Source: Myxococcales bacterium (GTDB taxonomy: Bacteria > Myxococcota_A > UBA9042). From it: DNA of 64,000 bases. Within the stretch, counting starts at the first letter, position 1. Each line of letters opens with the position of its first letter. Below, one piece after another: positions 1-9,463 of the stretch. The notes beneath the pieces were generated by a model, which did no database searches, was not told the DNA's origin, and saw only the letters and a program-made list of their open reading frames with translations. The translations under genes and the position numbers were made by a program. The stretch spans positions 1 through 64,000 of the forward strand of contig JAGSHB010000009.1 in the NCBI GenBank assembly GCA_023954815.1, given 5' to 3'.

Positions 1-468
1 GCGGTCTCCCGCGAAATCGAGCTCAAGACGGCGGCCGCTGACATGCACCGGTCCGTCGAATAGTCGGTCAGGCCACGGCACCTTGCCCTGCTCCAAAACT
101 TCGCGCATCGCGCGCCGCAAGCGCTGATCCTTCGTGCCTTCGCCGCGATTTAGCTTCTCCAGACCGAGCCTGGGCGCGTCCTGATCGACCTTCGAGATGG
201 CGTGCAGCTTGCCAGCGTCGGCGTCTGCGATGGCCCAGGTCGCACTGTGAGCGTGGATTCGTTCCTTTGTCTCTTCATCGCGTCCCACAACGATGCGGAA
301 GAACGACGCAAATAGGCTGAGTTTGCGGCCGCTTAACGTCGTCAGGTGGCAGTTTTGATACCACCACTCCGTCGTTGCGGATGCATGCGGCAGGTCCTGC
401 TCGGCGAGGTCAATGTCACCGGGAGCGGGCCAATCGGCGGGCCAGCGAGCAGACGAGGCGTTGGGCAT
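1..468 (-). CDS. Partial CDS (runs off the window): AttH/CrtC-type lipocalin-like hydrolase
   Basis: Manual translation from the ATG at 468: MPNASSARWPADWPAPGDIDLAEQDLPHASATTEWWYQNCHLTTLSGRKLSLFASFFRIV..., open to position 1. The EWWY..(C/G)HL motif is typical of AttH/CrtC proteins. Not in the ORF track because it has no stop in the window. Confidence 0.65.
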   Translation of the reverse strand, partial: MPNASSARWPADWPAPGDIDLAEQDLPHASATTEWWYQNCHLTTLSGRKLSLFASFFRIVVGRDEETKERIHAHSATWAIADADAGKLHAISKVDQDAPRLGLEKLNRGEGTKDQRLRRAMREVLEQGKVPWPDRLFDGPVHVSGRRLELDFAGDR

Positions 469-511
469 GGTGGGCTTCCAAGTCAAGAGAGTGTGTGCGG
501 AGCGTCGGGCG

Positions 512-934
512 TTAGAGCTTTCCAAGGCGGGCCATGGTCATGATCCCGACGACGGCGGTCAGGATGACGACCTCGAGCACGGTGCCGATGATGAGTTTGC
601 TGGAGCCTTGACCGCCACCTTGCACCGCAGCGATTTCCGCGTTGACCATGCGCTTGGAGATGGGTTCGATACCACCCCAGGCGACGAGACCGACCCACCA
701 GCCCCAGGTCGCAAACGCGCCATCCGTGCCGTATTTCATGAACAACAAGGCCAGCCCGAGCACAACGCTCAGACGCCCGCAGTGCATGAACGCGTGGCGA
801 TGGATTTTGTCGAGAATTCCGGCCTTTTTGCTGTCTTTTGCAGCGCCGGCGAGAGCGACGATTAGGCCGAGCACGGCCATGAGAAAGGTCAGATAGCCCA
901 GGTATTTATGGGCGTGCTGCAGTCCGGTCAGCAA
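512..934 (-). CDS. Small multi-TM membrane protein, unknown function
   Basis: Hydrophobic ORF (HKYLGYLTFLMAVLGLIVALAGA...). GAGGAG Shine-Dalgarno precedes a TTG start at about 934, more likely than the ORF-track start at 1015. Confidence 0.6.
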   Translation of the reverse strand: MLTGLQHAHKYLGYLTFLMAVLGLIVALAGAAKDSKKAGILDKIHRHAFMHCGRLSVVLGLALLFMKYGTDGAFATWGWWVGLVAWGGIEPISKRMVNAEIAAVQGGGQGSSKLIIGTVLEVVILTAVVGIMTMARLGKL

Positions 935-1108
935 AGGGGACTCCTCAGTTATAGGGCGCACGGCGGCGGGTCTGCCACCGATCGCAAGCCGGCGGAGGAT
1001 ACGCCTAGGCTCCAATTGTCACAAGACGCGGTGGGCTCCTGGATTCGATACCCTGTGACTTCCATCGCTCTGTCATCGGTGCCACCCTTGCCCCAGGAGA
1101 AGCGGTTC

Positions 1109-1849
1109 ATGGTCACGCGACAGTCCAGCGACATTTCTGACGTCGAGTTCTGGGCAACTCGGCTGCTCCCCTGTCCATACTTGGCAGGCCGAAAAGAGCG
1201 AAAGGTTTTGACTCGTTTGGGCGGCCCCAATGCCTCCGGACTGTACGACCTGCTAGCGCGCAACGGATTTCGCCGCAGTCATACGTGGGCTTATCGCCCG
1301 CAGTGCCCAGGGTGTGTGGCATGCGTCCCTGTTCGCGTTGTGGTTCAGCAATTTCGGGAGTCGAAGAGCATGCGCCGGGTTCGGCGAAAAAACACCGATC
1401 TTCACGCCCAGTGGCGCCCGGCCGAGGCGACGCAGGAACAATACGCGCTCTTTCGTCGCTACATCGATGTCCGTCATCAAGGCGGCGAGATGAGTGAGAT
1501 GAGCTGGGAAGACTATCGCTCCATGATTGAGGATGCGCCCGTCCGCACCAGTGTCGTGGAGTGGCGTGGCAGCGATGGGCAGCTGGTCGCAGGCATGCTG
1601 ATCGATCGGCTCAATGACGGCGTCTCGGCCGTCTACAGTTTCTTTGAGCCTGATGACCGCCGCCGAGGATTGGGCACGTATCTCGTATTGGACGCCATCG
1701 CGGGGTGCCGTGAGGAGGGGCTGGACTATCTCTATCTGGGGTACTGGGTCGCTGAAAGTCCCAAGATGGCCTACAAAATTCGATTTTCCCCCATGGAAGC
1801 CCTCGGTCCGACCGGCTGGTCCCCAGTGCCAGCGCAGGCGCGCGCATGA
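1109..1849 (+). CDS. bpt: Aspartate/glutamate leucyltransferase (arginyl-tRNA-protein transferase family, N-end rule)
   Basis: ATE/Bpt motifs: RLLPCPYLAGRKERKV, GFRRSHTWAYRPQCPGCVACVPVRV, YSFFEPDDRRRGLGTYLVLDAI, YLYLGYWV. Start moved to the ATG at 1109. Confidence 0.93.
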   Translation: MVTRQSSDISDVEFWATRLLPCPYLAGRKERKVLTRLGGPNASGLYDLLARNGFRRSHTWAYRPQCPGCVACVPVRVVVQQFRESKSMRRVRRKNTDLHAQWRPAEATQEQYALFRRYIDVRHQGGEMSEMSWEDYRSMIEDAPVRTSVVEWRGSDGQLVAGMLIDRLNDGVSAVYSFFEPDDRRRGLGTYLVLDAIAGCREEGLDYLYLGYWVAESPKMAYKIRFSPMEALGPTGWSPVPAQARA

Positions 1850-2370
1850 GCACTGCCGAGCAGGGACTCATTGAGCCTGACGACAGCCTCGCCGGGCTCA
1901 TTGCACGGCTTGGTGCCAACGTCGCTGCCTGGGATCGCTCATTCGCCAGGCAGTTGGCCATAGCGCTGTCGGCAGAAGCCGAGCGGTTGGTCATCACACC
2001 CATCGAACGCCTCGCACTGCGCGACGTCGTCGTGACTTTTTCACTGGGTGATCGGCTCAGCGTCGTCGTGACCGGTCAGTTGCCCGATGTGCCGGGCGAC
2101 CTGACCTTGCGCTGGCAGGAGCAAGACCTGCCACAAATCGCCGCGTCCTTCAGTGAGCACCCACGGGAACCTTACCTAGTTTGCTCGCTCGATTTTGGTC
2201 CAGCTGGGCGTCACGGTATCTTGCGTGCCGGGGCAGGGCACATTCCGGCAGGGCAGGTGGTCAGGGTGCGTGCGCGGGCGACCGTCGGCGGTCGACACGA
2301 GTGGCGAGTCCAGGGGCTTGGCCAGACGGCCACAATCCCGCTACAAGACCTGCGGCTGCTCGACGAATAA
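1846..2370 (+). CDS. Hypothetical protein, coupled to bpt
   Basis: 174-aa ORF; start overlaps the bpt stop (ATGA). Confidence 0.6.
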   Translation: MSTAEQGLIEPDDSLAGLIARLGANVAAWDRSFARQLAIALSAEAERLVITPIERLALRDVVVTFSLGDRLSVVVTGQLPDVPGDLTLRWQEQDLPQIAASFSEHPREPYLVCSLDFGPAGRHGILRAGAGHIPAGQVVRVRARATVGGRHEWRVQGLGQTATIPLQDLRLLDE

Positions 2371-2491
2371 TGACCACAGGCCATGTTGCCGAGCTAGACT
2401 GTCGCTGCTGAGCCTCGCTGACGGCCAGCTAAACGCCCAGAAAACCGGTCTATTTGCGCCGATGTAGCGCGTCCCTACTGAGGAAACTTCC

Positions 2492-3427
2492 ATGAGCAAC
2501 GCCCCATCGTCGCCGCTTCGTATCGGAACCCGTGGCAGCCCGCTAGCGCTCGCGCAGGCCTATGAAGTGCAACGTCTTCTGCGTGCAGCGTGGCCGGAAC
2601 TTGCTCCCGACACCGCGACCGAGGTGGTCGTCATCGATACCCGCGGTGACCGAATCTTGGATCGTGCGCTGGCCGAGATCGGTGGCAAAGGGCTGTTCAC
2701 CGAAGAAATTGAAGCGCGCCTTCACGACGGTCGCATCGATGTGGCCGTGCACAGCATGAAAGACATGCCAACCGAGCTGCCCGATGGCTTGGAGATTCCG
2801 TGCATGTTGCCCCGCGAAGATCCCCGCGATGTGCTCCTGTCGCGGGATGGTCTGCGGCTTGATCAGCTGGCCGCAGGTGCGGTTGTGGGCACAGCTTCTC
2901 TGCGCCGCAAGTCCCAGGTGTTGGCCCAGCGCCCGGATCTGAAGGTGATCGTCTTTCGCGGCAACGTGCAGACCCGCATGCGCAAACTCAAAGAAGGCCA
3001 GGCAGACGCCACGCTGCTCGCCCTCGCTGGGCTCAACCGTCTCGACATCGCGGACGTCGCCACCCAGGTTTTCGAGCCCGAAGAGCTGTTGCCGGCTGTC
3101 GCCCAGGGTGCCATTGGCGTCGAGATTCGTAGCGCTGACGACCGGGTTCGCAAGTTCGTGGCTGCCATTTCTTGCGCGGATACCGTCACCTGCGTCAACG
3201 CCGAGCGCGCCATGCTCCATGCGCTGGATGGCTCTTGCCGTACGCCGATCGCTGGCCAAGCGCATCTAAAAGACGGACAGATTGTAATGGATGGTCTCGT
3301 CGCCTCAGAGGATGGTGCTCAGGTCTGGCGGGATACGGACAAGGGACCAGCCAGCGATGGCGCGGAGATTGGTCGCCGACTGGGCATGCGCCTGAAGGTG
3401 GCGTCCGGCCGGGCCCCTATTTCGTGA
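2492..3427 (+). CDS. hemC: Porphobilinogen deaminase (hydroxymethylbilane synthase)
   Basis: LRIGTRGSPLALAQA, IGGKGLFTEEIE, DIAVHSMKDMPTELPDGL, GTASLRRKSQ, VFRGNVQTRM; cofactor Cys context LDGSCRTPIAG. Confidence 0.97.
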   Translation: MSNAPSSPLRIGTRGSPLALAQAYEVQRLLRAAWPELAPDTATEVVVIDTRGDRILDRALAEIGGKGLFTEEIEARLHDGRIDVAVHSMKDMPTELPDGLEIPCMLPREDPRDVLLSRDGLRLDQLAAGAVVGTASLRRKSQVLAQRPDLKVIVFRGNVQTRMRKLKEGQADATLLALAGLNRLDIADVATQVFEPEELLPAVAQGAIGVEIRSADDRVRKFVAAISCADTVTCVNAERAMLHALDGSCRTPIAGQAHLKDGQIVMDGLVASEDGAQVWRDTDKGPASDGAEIGRRLGMRLKVASGRAPIS

Positions 3428-6329
3428 CAAAACTAGCGGCGGTCGGCGTCCAAAACTGGCTCAGACTGTTGGAAATCATCGCGCGATAGAACAGTTTCTT
3501 TCCGGATTTCAGGCCTTTTAGCGCGATTGGAGCAACGCCAGCCTGGGGTGCGCCTATCGTGACCTTGTTCGCCCACGCCGCCTGGTTCTTGCCGCCATCT
3601 TTCGGTCCCCAGTACAGCGTCGCGACGCTGCCGACGCCTCCCGGATCGATCACGTTCACACGCGCATTGGCCTTTCCGGGAGCGACTCCGACGGCTGTCA
3701 TAACCGTCAGCTCTGCAGGGTAGGGAAAGTAGGCCCGCATGGGATCGCCCAGCCACGGCGGGAGGTTGGCCACCTGCGACCGGCATCCAGCGTGGGTCAC
3801 CGGGACCGCCCAGACCGTGAAGAACCATCCCAACCGTTTGCCAACGACCTTCGACATCCGCACACACCACTGATCGATGCGCTGTTGGTCATTTTTCGGC
3901 TGCTGACCAGCCGGCAGCGCGTAGTACACCTGCCACACCTTCTGATAGGCCTGCCAACCAAATGCATCCTTCAGTTGCAGGTACATCTGCAAGGCGTTCC
4001 ACGGCGTCCAGTCGGCGTATTTCCCGCCTTTCGCGAGCCAATCATTGAGGATCTGCTTGGCTTTCGCCGGCACCGTGTTGTTGTGACAGCCCGTCTTCTT
4101 CGCGGTCAGTTTCTCGCAGCTATGCACCGACCACAGGTTGACCGTCACCTCACCCGTCTTCGGGATGATCGTATCCTTCCATTGGTGGTTGTGGCCGATC
4201 TCATGAAACAATCCCCAGTTGCCCTTCGCCTTGAGCTCCGCGAGGTCAACCATCGCCTTGGGCGCATCGAGGTGGGTCATGATGGGGTAGCCAGAGTGCA
4301 TGTAGCCGCCGCCGATTTGCCGATCAGCGGTGATCCGCTCACGCCGGGGTCGCTTCAGGGGGATCGCAGCCAGCGTCGCGCTCGCCTCCAAAACGCTGTC
4401 CCAATAGGCGAGCAGCGCGCCCGGGTCGGCCAGCTTGCGCACATGACTCGACGGAATCGTCAGCGCCACATGTTTGCCCACCAACTCCGCCCAGGGCGCC
4501 GGTGCATCGCGGGACGTAAGCCACTGCTGCCCGCTCGTCACCCCAACTTGATACAGCGGCGCAGGCACGGCGCCGCTCAACGTCACGGCGAAACTGCCGA
4601 GCTTCGCGCCCACCGGGACGTAGAGGTACAGCGGTCCACCAAAGATACTGCCAACCTGCGCCTTGCCCGAGTCGGGAATGGGCCAGCTGCGCACCACATT
4701 GGGGTGCCGCTCAATCTTCGTCTTGTGCCAGAGCTTGTCGCTGTGCGCGCCGATCATCACACGGATACCCGCCTTGGCCGCTGCGCTGGGCATCGACACG
4801 GTCACCGCCTTTCCTGCTAGCGCCCACAGCCCCGTCGCCCGTCGAGCAGGCGCTTTGGCCCCCGATGCGCTGAACTTGGCGTGGCGGCCAGCGTGCGTGC
4901 CATCGACCGTCAGCTTTCGCGTCACCGTAGTCAGGTCCCCGGTCGGTTTCCCTGGGAAATTTGCGGCTGCCGGATGCGCAAAGAGGTCTTTCGCCGCTGT
5001 CCACAGGTGATGCTTGGCGTCGACGTACAGCGCCAGTAGTTGTAGCGGCTCTTTCCCCGGAACGACGGGATTTTGAGGGGTCGGAATCAACGGGCCAATG
5101 GCTGTGTGAAAGGCCTTGGCCGTGGCAAAGAAGCCCGACATCGACAAGGGCAATACACTGACGCCGACACCGGCGTGGGGCACCAAAGCCTTGCGCACAG
5201 CCAGCGGTAGGTTCGCCTGGCCGGCGGCATGCAGCTTGGCCAGTTGCAGTGCCACCCGCGCGTTGGTCCACGGCGACGGCGCCGTCTGCGATACGGCGAT
5301 AGCACCCTGAACAGCGGTCTCCGTGCTGAACGTCACCCCGGCTAGATTGATGACGCCGTTGGGCATGTAGTTCATGGCGACCAGCTTCTTGTCGTGACTG
5401 GTGCCCCACCACCAAGCCTGTCCGCCGATGAGCAGTCCACCGCCTTTGCTCACGAAGGCCACCAACGAGGCGACCTGGCTCGCCGTCCAGCCTGATTGAG
5501 CCGTCGTGACCAGCACATCCACCTTGCCCGGTGCAGCCACATTTGCGCTGGCAGTCTGAATCGAATGGCTCACGAGCAGCGTTTTGAGCTTGCTAAAATT
5601 GCCCACAAGCCCCACCACCGGCTTGCTCTTGCCACCGCTCAGCCACCCAATCGCGCCGAGCGCCAGCTTGTGATTGTCGTTGCCGCTCGCGCCCAGTTTG
5701 TCCGACAGAAAACTATTGTGGCCCAGCACGACCACGCGCCCCTGGCTCAGTCTGCCACTCGCCACGACCGTCCGCTGAGAGGCATCCAGCACGTGGGCGC
5801 ACGCATCGGCGCCATGAACCACGAGCTGCCCCGTCAGGCCGCCGCCAGTGTGCAAGCTCTTGGTGCCGCCAATGATCTGCTTGTGCCGCGCAGCGCAAGT
5901 CGCGGTCGCGTTGACCTCGAGGTCGCACTTGCCGTCGCAGCCATCTCCAGCCTGGACGTTGCCATCGTCACACGCCTCGGTCGCTGCCAGGGTTCCGTCG
6001 CCGCAGAAAGGTGCTGTGTTGGTGTCCGGTATGCCGGTGGATGCGTCGACGGTCCCCGCATCCTGGCTCCAGTCTCCGGCGTCACTGATGGCTGCGTCTT
6101 CTTCGCTAGCGTCGCCAAAGCCGTCTACAGCGGCGATGCCACCGTCCTTCCCGTCGACATCGTCGTGCGTGTCACTTTTGACCGATTTGGCGTCGACCGC
6201 CGTCATCCCGTCACTAGGGTTGGCGTCGTGGATCGCTGTCGCGTCGACGTTCGTGTTGTCGGATCGCGGATCGCCGTTACAGGCCACTGCGAACGCAGCT
6301 GTGAGGGTAGCAAGTAGCAAACGGTGCAT
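3417..6329 (-). CDS. Secreted lipoprotein with peptidase M60-like (enhancin-type) metalloprotease domain and Cys-rich CGDG..EACDDGN repeat
   Basis: Zinc motif FHEIGHNHQW...GEVTVNLWS (HEXXH plus downstream E). N-terminal signal with lipobox (AFAVAC). CGDGTLAATEACDDGNVQAGDGCDGKC repeat. Confidence 0.85.
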   Translation of the reverse strand: MHRLLLATLTAAFAVACNGDPRSDNTNVDATAIHDANPSDGMTAVDAKSVKSDTHDDVDGKDGGIAAVDGFGDASEEDAAISDAGDWSQDAGTVDASTGIPDTNTAPFCGDGTLAATEACDDGNVQAGDGCDGKCDLEVNATATCAARHKQIIGGTKSLHTGGGLTGQLVVHGADACAHVLDASQRTVVASGRLSQGRVVVLGHNSFLSDKLGASGNDNHKLALGAIGWLSGGKSKPVVGLVGNFSKLKTLLVSHSIQTASANVAAPGKVDVLVTTAQSGWTASQVASLVAFVSKGGGLLIGGQAWWWGTSHDKKLVAMNYMPNGVINLAGVTFSTETAVQGAIAVSQTAPSPWTNARVALQLAKLHAAGQANLPLAVRKALVPHAGVGVSVLPLSMSGFFATAKAFHTAIGPLIPTPQNPVVPGKEPLQLLALYVDAKHHLWTAAKDLFAHPAAANFPGKPTGDLTTVTRKLTVDGTHAGRHAKFSASGAKAPARRATGLWALAGKAVTVSMPSAAAKAGIRVMIGAHSDKLWHKTKIERHPNVVRSWPIPDSGKAQVGSIFGGPLYLYVPVGAKLGSFAVTLSGAVPAPLYQVGVTSGQQWLTSRDAPAPWAELVGKHVALTIPSSHVRKLADPGALLAYWDSVLEASATLAAIPLKRPRRERITADRQIGGGYMHSGYPIMTHLDAPKAMVDLAELKAKGNWGLFHEIGHNHQWKDTIIPKTGEVTVNLWSVHSCEKLTAKKTGCHNNTVPAKAKQILNDWLAKGGKYADWTPWNALQMYLQLKDAFGWQAYQKVWQVYYALPAGQQPKNDQQRIDQWCVRMSKVVGKRLGWFFTVWAVPVTHAGCRSQVANLPPWLGDPMRAYFPYPAELTVMTAVGVAPGKANARVNVIDPGGVGSVATLYWGPKDGGKNQAAWANKVTIGAPQAGVAPIALKGLKSGKKLFYRAMISNSLSQFWTPTAASFVTK

Positions 6330-6434
6330 GGGTGGCTCTCGGTCAGCAGTTGGGTAGCCAGCCTACCTGACCCCTGTTGCCATCAAAACGCTGCCATCGC
6401 CACTTGGAAGCCGCGACTTCCGCGGTTGCTTGCC

Positions 6435-8651
6435 TCAATAGGCCGACCGCAAGTGCAGCCGCTTGCGCCGGCCACCCGCCACAATGTCGAGCTCCAGCTG
6501 GCGACCACCGCCCACATCGATGCGGTCCTGCCTCGTCAACACGGCCTGGATACGACTCGGGCAAGGGTTTGCGCAGGTCAGGGGCAACATGTCCAAGTCT
6601 CCAAACCACACCCGCAAGAAGTTCATGCTCAGCGCGAGGGGGGCGCCGAAGCCGTTGTCCGTCCGCTCGATCTTTGTTGCTACTGTGCGGGCGTACCCGG
6701 ACCCCGGTACACGTTCGATGACGATGGCGGTATTGTCCTGGCTGCCGTCGCCCAACAACAGGGTCTGCGACCCGATCGACCACACGCCGCTGAGCCAATC
6801 GGTGCTCCGTGGCTTGGGCGTGATGAGCAGAATTCGCCCTTTCAGCTTGGTATCCTGCCCCTCTAGGCGCAGTTTGAACTTGCGTTTCGCGCTCAGCCGC
6901 AGCTTCTCCACGCGCCCGGTGCCGGCGTCATAAAGCGCCATCACATCACGCCGCAGGCCGTTGCTGCCGCGCACCTCAATGGGAGTCGTGCGCCCGTTGC
7001 CGCCGCGCAATTTCTTCACACTGATTCGAATCGAGCCCGTGTCGTGCGCGCGTCGACGAAGCCTGTCCGTCATCCAATCCGCCCACACCGGCGCCAGCTG
7101 GCTATTGGGTACGATTTTTAGGATCTTGGCCGCGGTCTTCAGTGAGATATCCTCGCTGATCGCGCGCTTATCCGCCGCAATCTCGGCTCGCACGGCTACG
7201 ATCCCCATGACTCGGACCTTCGGATTCGTATCGCATTCGTAGCGATAGACCAGCATCGCAGGCCACGTGATCCGCGCCGCTTCGCCTTTTGGCGTGCACG
7301 CGACCTTGGCGGTCACACTCCGACTCGCCCCAGGCCCCACGAAGACATGCACCGGATGGCCACCCACATCGAGGCTGATCACCGCCGGCTGCGTCGTGGG
7401 GTTCTTCGTCTGTAACGGCACCGAGACCTCCGCTGGCGCCAACGCGACCCAGCGCTCCGCCTTGGCCGCCGACAGATCCTGCTCGATTGTCGCGGGTTTC
7501 TTCAGCGGTCGCACACGCACCAACCGCCCCTTGCTCGGCGTGCCCTGTCCGGCGCTCACAAGCCACTGGGCGGCCTCTGCATTCGCCGCCTTCACCAGAC
7601 CCGCGTGCACGGCGGCCGTCATCCCGGCCGGATGAGCGGCAACAAAACCCAGCAATGCGCCACTCGACCCTTCCTTTAGTGCAACGGTTTCAGCGTGCTG
7701 GACCTTCTGGGCGTTTGCCTTGCGTTCGGTCTCCAGTCGCGCCGCCTCCGCCCGTCGTTCCGACTCGACCGCCTTTCGACGAGATTCGGCCTCAGCTAGG
7801 CGAGTGTCCTGCTCTTGCTTGAGACGCTCAGCCTTTGCGGCTCGCTCCGCCTCCGCCTTTCGCTGAGACTCCGCCTTCCGCTCTGCCGCAGCTTCCTTGC
7901 GCTTTCGGACGGCCTCCGCTGCGCGTTGTGCGCGCTCCGCCTTCTTCTGGGCTTTGCTGGCTGCACGCGCTCGCTTTGCCTGTGCTTTCGCAGCGGTCCG
8001 TGCGCGTTTCTTCTCCGCTCGTGCCTTTGCTGCTTCAGCCTTCCGGCGCTTGTTTTCGGCCTTTTTCTCTGCCACCGCGGCACGTTTCGCTGCCGCGGCA
8101 GCTCGCTTCGCCTCAGCCGCAGCTTTTTGTGCTTTCGCTCTCGTCTCCGCGGCAGCCTTATTTGCCTGCGCCGCCGCCTGGCCCGCACGTTTGGCCTCAG
8201 CCTCCCCCGCTCGCGCTCGGGCCGCCGCAGCACGGCTGTCCGCCGCACGCTTGGCGGCTTCCTCGGCGCTCGCCTTTCTAGCTGCTTCGGCCTTGGCCCG
8301 TGCTTTGTCGGCGTTGGCTCGCGCCTGCGTCGCTGCACCCGCTGGCTCTGTGGGGCTGTTTGTGGCCGCGCTTCCCGCCGCTGCACTGGCCGCCGGTGCG
8401 TCATTGTTCCCAGCTGAACTAGCCGTTCCGGGCGCCTTCCCCGTCCCTGACTGAGTGCCGGCCGCCGAAGCTGTTCCAGTTGTCGGAGTTGCCTGGGGAG
8501 CCGTTGCTGGCTCACCGGGCTGCGTTTTGGCCTGGCCGAACTGAGAAGCGCTGGGCAGCACGGGTCTAATGTAGAAGCAACCCGGCAACCACAGCAGCCC
8601 AACAAGGGGAATGACGATGAGGCTTCGGGACACAGAACGTGTAACGGTCAT
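6435..8651 (-). CDS. Lipoprotein with long Ala/Lys/Arg/Glu-rich TolA-like coiled coil
   Basis: MTVTRSVSRSLIVIPLVGLLWLPGCF (lipobox LPGC), then about 200 aa of charged heptad-like sequence and a globular C-terminal region. Confidence 0.75.
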   Translation of the reverse strand: MTVTRSVSRSLIVIPLVGLLWLPGCFYIRPVLPSASQFGQAKTQPGEPATAPQATPTTGTASAAGTQSGTGKAPGTASSAGNNDAPAASAAAGSAATNSPTEPAGAATQARANADKARAKAEAARKASAEEAAKRAADSRAAAARARAGEAEAKRAGQAAAQANKAAAETRAKAQKAAAEAKRAAAAAKRAAVAEKKAENKRRKAEAAKARAEKKRARTAAKAQAKRARAASKAQKKAERAQRAAEAVRKRKEAAAERKAESQRKAEAERAAKAERLKQEQDTRLAEAESRRKAVESERRAEAARLETERKANAQKVQHAETVALKEGSSGALLGFVAAHPAGMTAAVHAGLVKAANAEAAQWLVSAGQGTPSKGRLVRVRPLKKPATIEQDLSAAKAERWVALAPAEVSVPLQTKNPTTQPAVISLDVGGHPVHVFVGPGASRSVTAKVACTPKGEAARITWPAMLVYRYECDTNPKVRVMGIVAVRAEIAADKRAISEDISLKTAAKILKIVPNSQLAPVWADWMTDRLRRRAHDTGSIRISVKKLRGGNGRTTPIEVRGSNGLRRDVMALYDAGTGRVEKLRLSAKRKFKLRLEGQDTKLKGRILLITPKPRSTDWLSGVWSIGSQTLLLGDGSQDNTAIVIERVPGSGYARTVATKIERTDNGFGAPLALSMNFLRVWFGDLDMLPLTCANPCPSRIQAVLTRQDRIDVGGGRQLELDIVAGGRRKRLHLRSAY

Positions 8652-8824
8652 GGCGACTCCATCGACGTGGCGCTCGCCTTGACCCCGTTTGTCGGTGCTG
8701 GTCGGCGCGGATACGGCAGATACAAATGGCACCACAAACGGGCAGCCATGCGCTCAGTCGGACTCGCGAGAGACTGTCACAATGAGAACGGGCTTTGCAA
8801 TCCAGGGCCGAGCAGCGGGAATCA

Positions 8825-9340
8825 CTACCGTTGTAGCGCCTTTGAGCCAAATAGACTGGGTGTTCGCGGCGATTGACCCGTGTTGGGCCTTCCCTGTCGC
8901 TGCGGTTTGCGTGCCGGCGCAACGATCCAAGGGGTCGGCGCAGCGGCCAACGTGCCGTGGCGCGCAACCACGGCTTCCAACACTTTGATTAGCGCGCGTC
9001 GGGCCACGGACTGCTGAGCGAGGAGTTTCCGCACGCGCTCTGAGTCGATGTCGATGGATTTCTTGAGGGTCCAACTTCCCTTTTTCAGTTTGTCTGGGGT
9101 TGTCTTGTGTGCCGTCTTGGGTCGGCGCAGGTCAGCGGAGAGCGAAAGTTTGTGCTGCGGCGCCCGTTGATGATGACGTGCGACCGCAGGCGTCACGGCA
9201 TGCCCGACGCCCGGGAGCAGAACAACAACAGCGCCAACCAACGAAATGCACAGGCTGCAGATGAGTGCAGCGCGCGCGGTCGTCGGGCGAGCAGTTGGCT
9301 TATGCCGCTGTTTTTTCATAGGATACCTCTGAACGTTCAA
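8825..9340 (-). CDS. Small secreted hypothetical protein
   Basis: N-terminal signal/TM (AALICSLCISLVGAVVVLLPGVGHA). Confidence 0.5.
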   Translation of the reverse strand: MNVQRYPMKKQRHKPTARPTTARAALICSLCISLVGAVVVLLPGVGHAVTPAVARHHQRAPQHKLSLSADLRRPKTAHKTTPDKLKKGSWTLKKSIDIDSERVRKLLAQQSVARRALIKVLEAVVARHGTLAAAPTPWIVAPARKPQRQGRPNTGQSPRTPSLFGSKALQR

Positions 9341-9463
9341 ATTGGCCCGGGTAGGTCACATTTGCTTGTTGTCGTCGGCGAGCGCGATCCGTCATCGTTC
9401 GTTTGCATTAACCGGAGTCGTGCCATGGGTTCGCAGCATATTGCACAGAACGTTCCTGCCTTT

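Noticed and set aside
3792-4820. 342-aa plus-strand ORF, and 5496..6317 likewise
   Set aside because: Antisense shadows of the M60 peptidase gene.
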